Positions 8,272 to 15,769 of a stretch of DNA of 64,000 bases are shown here, in pieces (positions within the stretch are counted from its first letter, which is position 1; the number at the start of each line of letters is the position of its first letter). Under the pieces are notes generated by a model. It was not told where the DNA came from, searched no databases, and saw only the letters and a program-made list of their open reading frames with translations. Source of the stretch: Clostridiales bacterium (GTDB taxonomy: Bacteria; Bacillota; Clostridia; Lachnospirales; Lachnospiraceae); NCBI GenBank assembly GCA_029010495.1, contig JAQXKO010000025.1, positions 79,702-143,701 of the forward strand. Reading direction: 5' to 3'. A program made the position numbers and the translations under genes.

Positions 8272-11200
8272 TTGAGTAAAACAGTTATCGATGTAGCTAA
8301 GGAATGTAATATTCCTGCCAAAGAATTGATGTCATTTCTTCGTGAAAGAAGTGTAGACGCTAAAAATACAAAGTCAGTTCTTTCAAGTGATGCTATCGAG
8401 AAAGTATATGATTTTTATGGCACTCCAAAGAGTGTAATTAAGGCAAGAGAGAATGCCGCAAATGCCGCTGCACACAAGAGAGTTCTCTATGATGCAAACG
8501 GTAATGTAATTAAACGTCAGTATGACGAAAATGGTAAGCTGATTCCGATTAAGGAGCCTGTCTTTGATGAAAACGGCAAGCAGCTTGTTATGAAGAAAGC
8601 ACCAATCAGATTATTTGATGCAAACGGTAATGAAATCAAGCGTCAATATGATGAAAACGGCAAGCTTATACCTATTAAGGAGCCTGTTTTTGATGAAAAC
8701 GGCAAACAGCTTGTAATGAAAAAGAAGCCTGCCAAGAATGAAGAGGCAAAAACAGATGAAAAGGAAGCTTCAGTTTCTGAAAATGTCAGAAATGATAATC
8801 CAAAGGAAACAGTTGAAGAAAAAACAGTTGAAACAGTTAAGGAAGAAGATGTTTCAGAACCTGCCCTGCCTGTTGCCGAGGTAAATAATGAAGCTGAAAA
8901 GACCGTGTCGGTTACAGAAGCTAAAGAAAAGCCTGGGGTAAATGCATTGCCTAAACGCGATAATAAAGATTTTGAAAAGAAATCACCTCGCGAAGATAAA
9001 CGTAACGATTTTAAGCGTAAAGATGACCAGAAAGGTGATTTTAAGCGCAAAGACGGTAAAACCTTTGAAAACAGGGATAAGAAGCCTGGAGAAAGAAGCT
9101 ATAATAAGGATGGCCAGCGTCCGAACAGGGACGGAAAGCCATTTGAGAACAAGTCATTTGACGGTAAGAAACGCTTTGATAAGGATGGTCAGCGTCCTAA
9201 CAGAGATGGTGGCTTCGGAAAGGGCGGCAATGGCTTTGGTGCAGGCTTTGATAAGGACAAAGATGCCGGCGAGAGAAAGAGCTTTACGAAGAAAAATGAG
9301 CGTTCAAGTTCTTCATCATCACTTAAGAATGAGCTTGGAAAGGATATAAGCCGTGACCAGAGAGCCGCTGCATTTAACGAGCGTAAAAAGGATAAGGCTA
9401 ATAAAAAGAACCGCGATTTTGAAAATGAAGACGGTCTTAAGAAGCCAAAGAAAAAGGATCCTAACAGAAAGGGCGCATTTATCATGCCTAAGCCTGTTGC
9501 AAAGAAAGAGGAGGATCCGAACGAGATTAAGACAATTGTCATTCCTGAGGTTATCACGATTAAAGAGCTTGCTGATAAGTTAAAGCAGAATGCTTCAAAT
9601 ATTGTTAAGAAGTTATTCCTTAGCGGAAAGATGGTTTCGATCAATTCAGAGATAACATTTGAAGAGGCAGAGGAAATAGCTCTTGAATATGAATGTATTG
9701 CCGAGAAGGAACAGATTGTTGATGTGGTTGAGGAGCTCATGAAGGATATTGAGGATCCTGAGGATACACTTGTTGAAAGACCTCCTGTTATATGCGTTAT
9801 GGGCCACGTTGACCATGGTAAGACTTCTATTCTTGACGCAATCAGAAATACTAATGTAACAAGCCGCGAGGCAGGTGGTATTACCCAGCATATCGGAGCT
9901 TATCAGGTTGAAATTAACGGAAAGAAGATTACTTTCCTTGATACACCGGGTCATGAGGCATTTACTGCCATGAGACTTCGCGGTGCGATGTCAACAGATA
10001 TCGCCATTCTTGTAGTAGCTGCAGATGACGGTGTAATGCCACAGACTGTTGAAGCTATTTCACATGCGAAAGCTGCCGGTGTTTCAATTGTTGTTGCAAT
10101 TAATAAAATGGACAGGGAAGGTGCAAACCCTGACAAAGTAATGGCAGAGCTTTCAGAGCATGGTCTTACTCCTGTTTCATGGGGTGGTTCAACAGAAATG
10201 GTACCTGTATCCGCAAAGAAGGGTGAGGGTATCGAAGACCTGCTTGAAACAATTCTTCTTGAGGCTGAATTACTTGAGCTTAAGGCTAATCCTAACAGAA
10301 ACGGACGTGGTCTTGTAATTGATGCCAAGCTTGATAAGGGTCGCGGACCGGTTGCAACAGTACTTGTTAAGAAGGGTACATTAAGAGTAGGTGATAATAT
10401 TGCAATCGGTTCTGCCTACGGTAAGGTTAGAGCCATGATTAATGAGCGTGGTATAAATGTCAAGGAGGCTACTCCTTCCATGCCTGTTGAGATTCTTGGT
10501 CTTAATACAGTTCCTAACGCAGGTGATGAATTTGTTGTAACCAAGACTGATAAAGAGGCAAGAACAATTGCAGAGGCATTTATTGCCCAGGGCAAGGAAA
10601 AGCTTATTGCTGAGACAAAAGCCAAGTTATCACTTGACGGATTGTTTGACCAGATTCAGGCCGGCAATGTCAAGGAACTTAATATTATTATTAAGGCCGA
10701 CGTACAGGGTAGCGTTGAGGCAGTAAAGAATGCACTTATCGGACTTTCAAATGAAGAGGTTGCTGTCCGCGTAATTCACAGCGGTGCCGGCAATATTAAT
10801 GAATCGGACGTAACACTTGCCGGTGCTTCCAATGCCATTATTATCGGCTTTAACGTTAAACCTGATAATGCCGCAAGGGAAAGTGCAGAAAAAGAAAAAG
10901 TCGATTTAAGACTCTATAATGTAATATATAATGCAATTGATGATATTGAGGCTGCCATGAATGGTATGCTTGACCCTGTTTATGAAGAAAAAGTTATCGG
11001 TCACGCTGAAATCAGACAGATATTTAAGGCTTCAGGTGTAGGTAATATCGCAGGCTCATATATTACAGACGGCAAGGCTGTCCGTAATTCTAAGATAAGA
11101 ATTTACCGTCGTGAAGAGCTTATTCATGAAGGTGAGCTTGCATCGCTTAAGAGATTTAAGGATGATGTCAAGGAGGTTGCCGCCGGTTACGAATGTGGTC

Positions 11201-11298
11201 TTGTATTTGACAAATTTGGTGAGTTTATTGAAGGTGATACCGTAGAGTTCTATGTACTTGAGGAGGTTCCGAGAAGTCGTGAGAAAAAACAGTATTAA
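8272..11298 (+). CDS. infB: Translation initiation factor IF-2
   Basis: IF-2 is the GTPase that places initiator tRNA on the 30S subunit and promotes subunit joining. The 1008-residue protein has an N-terminal IF2_N helix ([20 protein letters not shown]), a low-complexity Lys/Asp/Gly-rich region (about 70-420) and a second IF2_N domain near 425. The GTPase domain follows, with P-loop GHVDHGKT at 511-518, DTPGHEAF and NKMD, and then domains II-IV. Translation begins at TTG 8272, nine bases after GGAGG (8258-8262); no ATG fits. Within the N-terminal region a unit of about 41 codons is tandemly duplicated (8482-8727), giving six D-x-N-G motifs. The decapeptide [10 protein letters not shown] also occurs twice. 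Confidence 0.96.
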   Translation: MSKTVIDVAKECNIPAKELMSFLRERSVDAKNTKSVLSSDAIEKVYDFYGTPKSVIKARENAANAAAHKRVLYDANGNVIKRQYDENGKLIPIKEPVFDENGKQLVMKKAPIRLFDANGNEIKRQYDENGKLIPIKEPVFDENGKQLVMKKKPAKNEEAKTDEKEASVSENVRNDNPKETVEEKTVETVKEEDVSEPALPVAEVNNEAEKTVSVTEAKEKPGVNALPKRDNKDFEKKSPREDKRNDFKRKDDQKGDFKRKDGKTFENRDKKPGERSYNKDGQRPNRDGKPFENKSFDGKKRFDKDGQRPNRDGGFGKGGNGFGAGFDKDKDAGERKSFTKKNERSSSSSSLKNELGKDISRDQRAAAFNERKKDKANKKNRDFENEDGLKKPKKKDPNRKGAFIMPKPVAKKEEDPNEIKTIVIPEVITIKELADKLKQNASNIVKKLFLSGKMVSINSEITFEEAEEIALEYECIAEKEQIVDVVEELMKDIEDPEDTLVERPPVICVMGHVDHGKTSILDAIRNTNVTSREAGGITQHIGAYQVEINGKKITFLDTPGHEAFTAMRLRGAMSTDIAILVVAADDGVMPQTVEAISHAKAAGVSIVVAINKMDREGANPDKVMAELSEHGLTPVSWGGSTEMVPVSAKKGEGIEDLLETILLEAELLELKANPNRNGRGLVIDAKLDKGRGPVATVLVKKGTLRVGDNIAIGSAYGKVRAMINERGINVKEATPSMPVEILGLNTVPNAGDEFVVTKTDKEARTIAEAFIAQGKEKLIAETKAKLSLDGLFDQIQAGNVKELNIIIKADVQGSVEAVKNALIGLSNEEVAVRVIHSGAGNINESDVTLAGASNAIIIGFNVKPDNAARESAEKEKVDLRLYNVIYNAIDDIEAAMNGMLDPVYEEKVIGHAEIRQIFKASGVGNIAGSYITDGKAVRNSKIRIYRREELIHEGELASLKRFKDDVKEVAAGYECGLVFDKFGEFIEGDTVEFYVLEEVPRSREKKQY
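8482..8727 (+). repeat. Tandem duplication inside infB (two units of about 123 bases)
   Basis: The segments 8482-8601 and 8605-8727 encode near-identical peptides. Each has the core D-A-N-G-N, Y-D-E-N-G-K, F-D-E-N-G-K, with the shared stretch [20 protein letters not shown]. Codon choices differ at several third positions between copies, so the duplication is not recent or has been kept at the protein level. Confidence 0.85.
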
Positions 11299-11656
11299 AA
11301 ACACCAGAATTAATCAGGAAGTATTAAAGGAGTTAAATGTTCTTATTTCCTCTGAGGTTAAGGATCCGAGAATCGGTCTTATGACAACTGTAACGGCTGT
11401 TGAAGTTGCGTCTGATTTAAAAACCGCAAAGGTATTTATAAGCGTATTAGGCGATGAGGATTCAAAAAAGGAGACAATTAAAGGTCTTAAGAGCGCCTCA
11501 TCATTTCTTCGCAGCTCACTTGCACGTAATTTAAATCTGAGAAATACTCCTGAACTCAAATTTTATATTGATGATTCTCTTGAATATGGTATGCGTATGT
11601 CCAGGCTTATTGATTCTTTGGACATAAAGCATGAAGAGCCTGAAGAAGATGAATGA
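11279..11656 (+). CDS. rbfA: Ribosome-binding factor A
   Basis: RbfA is a KH-fold protein that binds 16S rRNA and is needed for 30S maturation. The 125-residue product has [17 protein letters not shown], the conserved [30 protein letters not shown], and the C-terminal [20 protein letters not shown] 11279 is preferred as start because AGGAGG lies at 11261-11266 and because the sequence [10 protein letters not shown] is where family homology begins; ATG 11252 in frame is the alternative. It overlaps the end of infB by 20 bases, which points to coupled translation. The acidic tail is short. Confidence 0.9.
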   Translation: MRKNSIKNTRINQEVLKELNVLISSEVKDPRIGLMTTVTAVEVASDLKTAKVFISVLGDEDSKKETIKGLKSASSFLRSSLARNLNLRNTPELKFYIDDSLEYGMRMSRLIDSLDIKHEEPEEDE

Positions 11657-11669
11657 TTCGGAGGAATCC

Positions 11670-12632
11670 ATGAATAGTATTTTATTGGATGCAATTAATA
11701 AAGCTGACACAATTGCCATATCAGGTCACATAAGACCTGACGGCGATTGTGTTGGTTCAACAACAGCATTATATTATTATATCAAAGAAAATTTTCAGGA
11801 TAAAAAAGTCTGTTTTATACTTGATAAATTTCCTGATTCCGTCGCAAGATGTATTGAACGTCCTGTAAGTGAGGAGCTTGATGAGGCAGATTTGTTTGTA
11901 TCAATGGACAGCTCTTCGAAGGACAGGCTTGGAGATGCTGTTCAGTTATTTGAAAAATCTAAGGTTAAATTTGTTATTGACCATCATAAGACAAATTCAA
12001 ATTTCGGAGACATTAATGTTGTAGAGCCATCTGCAAGCTCATGTGCAGAGGTTTTATATGAGCTTCTTGAGGCTGATAAAATTTCTAGGCGTGTTGCCAC
12101 ATCAATTTATATCGGAATCATTCATGATACAGGTGTATTTAAATACAGTGCAACAAGCAGCAGGACAATGAATATTGCCGGTGAGCTTATGGATAAGGGA
12201 CTTGACACGGCGTATCTTATTGACGAATCATTTTATTCAAAGTCATATAAGCAGAATATGCTTCTGGCAAGAGGACTTACAAAAGCAGTATTACTTAAGG
12301 ATATTCCGGTGATTTACACAGTAATTTCAGCTGATGACTTATGCGAATTTGAAGCGTCCTCAATGGATACGGACGGTATTGTCGAGCAGCTCAGGCTTAC
12401 AAAGGGTGTTGAAACAGCAGTATTTATTCGTCAGGACGGTGAAGCATTATATAAAGTATCATTACGCTGCAAAACAGGTGTTGTTGATGTGTCGGAAATT
12501 AGCATTAAACATGGCGGTGGAGGACATAAGATGGCTGCCGGCTTCTCTGTTGAGGGCTCATGTGATTATGTTATCAATACAGTAATTTCAGAACTGCGTG
12601 AGCTGTTTGCCGAAAAAAAACATAATAAATAA
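11670..12632 (+). CDS. nrnA: DHH/DHHA1 phosphoesterase, NrnA type
   Basis: This is a DHH-family enzyme of the NrnA group. In Firmicutes these degrade very short RNA (nanoRNA) and dephosphorylate 3'-phosphoadenosine 5'-phosphate. The 320-residue product shows metal-binding motifs GHIRPDGDCVGS (about residues 20-31), SMDSSSKDRLG, and VIDHHKTN near residue 105. The C-terminal DHHA1 domain has the glycine-rich SIKHGGGGHKMAAGF. ATG 11670 follows GGAGG at 11660-11664; an upstream ATG at 11631 lies inside rbfA and has no ribosome binding site. Its place between rbfA and truB is typical of Firmicutes. Confidence 0.92.
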   Translation: MNSILLDAINKADTIAISGHIRPDGDCVGSTTALYYYIKENFQDKKVCFILDKFPDSVARCIERPVSEELDEADLFVSMDSSSKDRLGDAVQLFEKSKVKFVIDHHKTNSNFGDINVVEPSASSCAEVLYELLEADKISRRVATSIYIGIIHDTGVFKYSATSSRTMNIAGELMDKGLDTAYLIDESFYSKSYKQNMLLARGLTKAVLLKDIPVIYTVISADDLCEFEASSMDTDGIVEQLRLTKGVETAVFIRQDGEALYKVSLRCKTGVVDVSEISIKHGGGGHKMAAGFSVEGSCDYVINTVISELRELFAEKKHNK

Positions 12633-12672
12633 ATATGTTTTGAGTATAATAATTATTGATGGGACAACATAC

Positions 12673-13557
12673 ATGAATGGAATTGTAAATGTTTATAAAG
12701 AACAGGGCTTTACATCCTTTGATGTTGTCGCTAAGCTTAGAAAAATTTTTCATACAAAAAAAATTGGGCACACCGGAACGTTAGATCCTTTAGCTGAAGG
12801 TGTGCTTCCTGTATGTATCGGAAATGCTACTAAGGTGTGCGGCCTGTTAACTGATAAGGATAAAGAATATGTTACTACTTTTAAGCTCGGTTTTTCAACT
12901 GACACACAGGATATAACCGGTACTGTTATAAATGAAGCTGACGTAAATTGCACTGAAGAGGAAATCAGGGCAGTTATTAATTCTTTTGTCGGTAAAATAA
13001 ATCAGCTTACCCCTATGTATTCGGCCAGAAAGGTAAACGGAAGAAAGCTTTACGAATATGCAAGAGAGGGTTTGGAGGTTGAGCGTAAAACAAAGGAAGT
13101 TACGATAAAAAAGATTTCAGATGTTGTTATTAATATGAAGGATAGGACTGTATCAATGCGGGTTCTGTGTGAAAAAGGCACATACATCAGAACACTTTGC
13201 AATGATATCGGTGAAAAACTTGGCTGTCTTGCAACAATGACTGAATTAAAACGTACAATGGTTGATATTTTTCTTGAAGAAAATGCCCTCAGACTGCGGG
13301 ATATTGAAATTCTTGTCAATGCCGGCAGAGAAGATGCGTGTTTGATTCCTACTGATACGCTTTTTCTTAATTATCACAGAATTGACTGCTCTGAGGAACA
13401 GGTTAAATTTGTGCTAAACGGTAATAAATTTGCGGCTGACTATTTTGATTATTGTCCTGAAGAGGAAGAAATTATTAGAGTATATTATGAGAACAGTTTC
13501 CTGGCTTTATATGAAAGGGCGGGAGATGAGCTTAAGGTTAAAGCAATGTTCTTATAG
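12673..13557 (+). CDS. truB: tRNA pseudouridine-55 synthase TruB
   Basis: TruB makes pseudouridine 55 in the T-loop of tRNAs. The 294-residue protein begins MNGIVNVYKEQGFTSFDVV, as in its relatives. It contains the catalytic motif HTGTLDPLAEGVLPV with Asp38 as nucleophile, then TPMYSARKVNGRKLYEYAREG and CEKGTYIRTLCNDIGEKLG. The C-terminal extension is a degenerate PUA-like segment. The frame extends upstream to 12598 but homology starts at ATG 12673; the ribosome binding site (GATGGGA) is weak. It is followed ten bases later by ribF. Confidence 0.93.
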   Translation: MNGIVNVYKEQGFTSFDVVAKLRKIFHTKKIGHTGTLDPLAEGVLPVCIGNATKVCGLLTDKDKEYVTTFKLGFSTDTQDITGTVINEADVNCTEEEIRAVINSFVGKINQLTPMYSARKVNGRKLYEYAREGLEVERKTKEVTIKKISDVVINMKDRTVSMRVLCEKGTYIRTLCNDIGEKLGCLATMTELKRTMVDIFLEENALRLRDIEILVNAGREDACLIPTDTLFLNYHRIDCSEEQVKFVLNGNKFAADYFDYCPEEEEIIRVYYENSFLALYERAGDELKVKAMFL

Positions 13558-13567
13558 CAGGTGAAGT

Positions 13568-14467
13568 ATGATAATTATTGATGAAGATTATATTTTTAAA
13601 GAAAAAACAATATTAACGATAGGAAAGTTTGATGGCTTTCACAGAGGTCATAAGTTTATTATTGATAAAATGCTTTCGTTAAAGAGTTCTTCGCTCAAGT
13701 CACTTATAGTTTCTTTTTCAAATCATCCGGGTACTGTCTTAGGTAAAAAATTTGACGGCTTATTATTAAATAGTGAAGAAAAGGCTGATTTTGCAACCGG
13801 GTCAGGAGTTGATTATTATCTTGAACTACTTTTCGATAATAAGCTTATAAATACAGTGGCTGATGATTTCTTTGAAAAATACATTGTTGAAAAATGGAAT
13901 TGCAATATACTTGTAGTCGGAGATGACTTTACATTTGGAAAGAACAGGTGCGGTAATATTGAATTTTTGAAAGACAGATGCCGCAAATATAATATAGATC
14001 TTTATGTGGTTGAAAGAATGCTTTTTCAGGATAAACCGATATCCAGCTCGCGAATAAAAGCATATATTAGCGAGGGTAATATTAAATCGGCTAATGAGTG
14101 TCTTGGTTATGAGTATTTCTTTGCCGGCAATATTGTTGAAGGTAACAGGCTGGGAAGAACAATTAATTTTCCTACAATTAACATTGAAAACAATACCGGG
14201 AAAATATATCCTGCATTCGGAGTATATAAAACCATTGTCGAAATAGACGGTGTATGTTATAAAGGAATTACAAATATCGGAATAAAGCCGACAGTTGAGA
14301 ATAATGACAAAATTACAATAGAAACACATATCCTTGATTTTAACAGTAACGTATATGGTAAAAAAGCTTTCGTCAGGCTCATAAATTATATAAGGCCTGA
14401 ATATAAGTTTAATTCACTTGATGAATTAAAAAAACAAATAGAAACAGATAAAAAATGCTGGACATAA
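13568..14467 (+). CDS. ribF: Bifunctional riboflavin kinase/FAD synthetase
   Basis: RibF phosphorylates riboflavin to FMN and adenylates FMN to FAD. The N-terminal half is the adenylyltransferase, with the nucleotide-binding motif IGKFDGFHRGH (residues 18-28), VGDDFTFGKNRCG near 120, and the signature PISSSRIKAYISEGN near 158. The C-terminal half is the kinase (GRTINFPTINI, GKIYPAFGVYKT, GITNIGIKPTV). The 299-residue length is normal. It starts at ATG 13568 after AGGTGAAG, directly after truB. A promoter for rpsO overlaps its last codons. Confidence 0.95.
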   Translation: MIIIDEDYIFKEKTILTIGKFDGFHRGHKFIIDKMLSLKSSSLKSLIVSFSNHPGTVLGKKFDGLLLNSEEKADFATGSGVDYYLELLFDNKLINTVADDFFEKYIVEKWNCNILVVGDDFTFGKNRCGNIEFLKDRCRKYNIDLYVVERMLFQDKPISSSRIKAYISEGNIKSANECLGYEYFFAGNIVEGNRLGRTINFPTINIENNTGKIYPAFGVYKTIVEIDGVCYKGITNIGIKPTVENNDKITIETHILDFNSNVYGKKAFVRLINYIRPEYKFNSLDELKKQIETDKKCWT

Positions 14468-14487
14468 CAGCATTTATGTGTTATATT
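14459..14487 (+). promoter_or_regulatory. Promoter of rpsO
   Basis: TGGACA (14459-14464) and TATATT (14482-14487) are 17 bases apart and overlap the 3' end of ribF. Transcription would begin near 14494, giving a leader of about 85 bases before rpsO. Confidence 0.6.
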
Positions 14488-14489
14488 AT

Positions 14490-14579
14490 CTAAGTATGAC
14501 TGACCGTTTCCCGGTTGATGGCTCACTCCGACCACAGCTTAGAAATCGGCAATATATTAATTAATGGAGGTAATCAGAT
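14490..14579 (+). promoter_or_regulatory. rpsO leader, candidate S15 autoregulatory RNA
   Basis: The untranslated region before rpsO is GC-richer than its surroundings. It contains a short hairpin (ACCG, loop, CGGT near 14503-14515) and a possible closing pair CTAAG (14490-14494) with CTTAG (14538-14542). S15 represses its own mRNA through structured leaders of varied architecture in several bacteria. That this leader does so is an inference; no exact match to a known family was recognised. Confidence 0.35.
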
Positions 14580-14846
14580 ATGATTAGCAAGGAACAGAAG
14601 GCTGCAATTATTGCAGAATTTGGTAAGACACCTGAGGATACAGGTTCAACAGAAGTGCAGATTGCTTTACTTTCAGCAAGAATCAAAGAGCTTACAGAGC
14701 ACCTTAAGGACAACAAGAACGATCACCATTCAAGACGTGGTCTTCTTATGATGGTTGGTAAGAGACGTGGTCTCCTTGATTATCTTAAGTCAAAGGATAT
14801 CGACGCTTATCGTAATCTCATTGAGAAGCTTGGTATCAGAAAGTAA
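14580..14846 (+). CDS. rpsO: 30S ribosomal protein S15
   Basis: S15 is a primary 16S rRNA-binding protein of the small subunit platform. The 88-residue product is full length: [20 protein letters not shown], then [22 protein letters not shown] and the RNA-contacting [21 protein letters not shown]. It starts at ATG 14580 after a good GGAGG (14565-14569) and is followed by a clear intrinsic terminator. In many bacteria pnp follows rpsO directly; here pnp is about 8 kb downstream, with the folate and cellulase genes in between. Confidence 0.98.
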   Translation: MISKEQKAAIIAEFGKTPEDTGSTEVQIALLSARIKELTEHLKDNKNDHHSRRGLLMMVGKRRGLLDYLKSKDIDAYRNLIEKLGIRK

Positions 14847-14874
14847 TTTCGTTACTGACAAATTAGCTTTTAAT

Positions 14875-14910
14875 AAAATCCCTCATGAAAGTGGGGGATT
14901 TTTTATTTTG
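14875..14910 (+). terminator. Intrinsic terminator after rpsO
   Basis: AAAATCCC (14875-14882) pairs with GGGATTTT (14895-14902), extended by further pairs toward the loop. A T-run continues to 14908. Confidence 0.85.
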
Positions 14911-14964
14911 GCTCAAATAGTAAATGTTAATAATACAGATATAAGGTTATAATTATCTTAAGTA

Positions 14965-14993
14965 TTGCATATTATGTTAATTCATGCTACAAT
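14965..14993 (+). promoter_or_regulatory. Promoter of the folT operon
   Basis: TTGCAT (14965-14970) and TACAAT (14988-14993) are exactly 17 bases apart. The predicted start near 15000 lies about 10 bases before the riboswitch. Confidence 0.65.
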
Positions 14994-15010
14994 TACATCG
15001 CAAAAAAAAA

Positions 15011-15110
15011 TATGCAGAGTAGAAACATATGCGTTAAGTGTTAGCCGAACGGGGAGTTGTCGGTTAAACGAAAAGTATTCTTGCGGTTTATGTTTCGCAT
15101 CCCGCTGCTA
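15011..15110 (+). promoter_or_regulatory. Tetrahydrofolate (THF) riboswitch
   Basis: The region matches the class I THF riboswitch that controls folate transport and synthesis in Firmicutes. It shows the conserved segments AGAGTAG (15017-15023), GCGTTAAGTGTT (15031-15042), CCGAACGGGGAGTTGTCGG (15045-15063), AACGAAAAGT, CTTGCGG, and TTCGCATCCCGCTGC (15094-15108). Stem P1 is formed by GCAG (15014-15017) with CTGC (15105-15108). P2 is formed by GAAACAT (15022-15028) with ATGTTTC (15090-15096). P3 is formed by TAGCCGA (15042-15048) with TCGGTTA (15060-15066). The downstream gene is a folate transporter, as expected. Confidence 0.9.
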
Positions 15111-15132
15111 CATAAGGATTTCCTTTTGTAGC
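15107..15132 (+). promoter_or_regulatory. Candidate expression-platform hairpin of the THF riboswitch
   Basis: GCTACA (15107-15112) pairs with TGTAGC (15127-15132), and AAGG (15114-15117) with CCTT (15122-15125). The 5' arm overlaps the 3' strand of riboswitch stem P1. The 3' arm contains TCCTT, which can instead pair with the AAGGA of the folT ribosome binding site (15155-15161). This is the geometry of a translational off-switch, but it has not been tested. Confidence 0.5.
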
Positions 15133-15166
15133 TATTTGCATAAATATACTACTTAAGGAGGTAATT

Positions 15167-15769
15167 ATGGATTACATTTCACGTAATTTAAAGGGACTTC
15201 TTTTGGATTTTAAGAAGTCCTTTTTTGGTGTAAGGCTTTCTACACCAATGTCAAAAACAATTATGCTTGCCCTGATGGGTGTGCTCACAGCACTTTCGAT
15301 TGCATTTGAAAGGGTGGTATATATTCCGGTAGGTGATACATCCAGATATTCGCTTACCTTTATGATGACCGCAGTATGCTGTGTCTCACTCGGCGCATTA
15401 AGAGGAGCAGTCGTTGCAGTGCTTGCTGATGTAATAGGCGCAATTATCGTTTATGGTAACGCTAATCCGCTTCTTACAATATGTGTGTGTTTATCGGCTC
15501 TTACATATGGTCTTATTTTATATTGTAATCAGAGCATTGTGAGAATTGTAATAGCCGTACTCATTGACCAGCTTATTATCAGTCTTATTTTGAAAACCGG
15601 TGCTCTTTCCGTATGGTATTACGGAATCAGCCAGTATTTTAAAGTATTCGGTACGAGAGTGCCTCAGGTGCTTATCATGATTCCGATTCAGATTGTCGTT
15701 CTTATTGTATTTTCAAAATTTATTTTTAAATATTTGCAGAACATAGTAAAGGAATATGTTGAAAAATGA
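15167..15769 (+). CDS. folT: Folate ECF transporter substrate-binding subunit FolT
   Basis: This is the S-component of an energy-coupling-factor transporter; FolT captures folates at the membrane and works with shared EcfA/A'/T subunits encoded elsewhere. The 200-residue product has about five or six membrane segments, starting near residue 30 (TIMLALMGVLTALSIAFERV). The THF riboswitch upstream and the FolC gene downstream support folate as substrate. ATG 15167 has an excellent AAGGAGG at 15155-15161. An in-frame ATG at 15248 would give a 173-residue protein, closer to typical S-components but with a poor ribosome binding site. The intervening 27 codons contain a strong terminator-like hairpin (15191-15226). 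Its stop overlaps the folC start as ATGA. Confidence 0.85.
   Translation: MDYISRNLKGLLLDFKKSFFGVRLSTPMSKTIMLALMGVLTALSIAFERVVYIPVGDTSRYSLTFMMTAVCCVSLGALRGAVVAVLADVIGAIIVYGNANPLLTICVCLSALTYGLILYCNQSIVRIVIAVLIDQLIISLILKTGALSVWYYGISQYFKVFGTRVPQVLIMIPIQIVVLIVFSKFIFKYLQNIVKEYVEK
15191..15226 (+). terminator. Terminator-like hairpin inside the start of folT
   Basis: GGACTTCTT (15194-15202) is a perfect complement of AAGAAGTCC (15212-15220) with a nine-base loop. Three further pairs are possible at the base (15191-15193 with 15221-15223, one of them G-T), and the hairpin ends in a run of six T. It has every feature of an intrinsic terminator but lies within codons 9-20 of folT as annotated. Confidence 0.6.

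Noticed and set aside
9189..9740. 183-codon open frame antisense to infB
   Set aside because: It lies opposite the low-complexity Lys/Asp-rich region of infB, has no ribosome binding site and a Ser/Phe-rich composition expected from the complementary strand.
13826..14329. 167-codon open frame antisense to ribF
   Set aside because: Sense strand encodes a clear RibF; antisense product has no recognisable domain.
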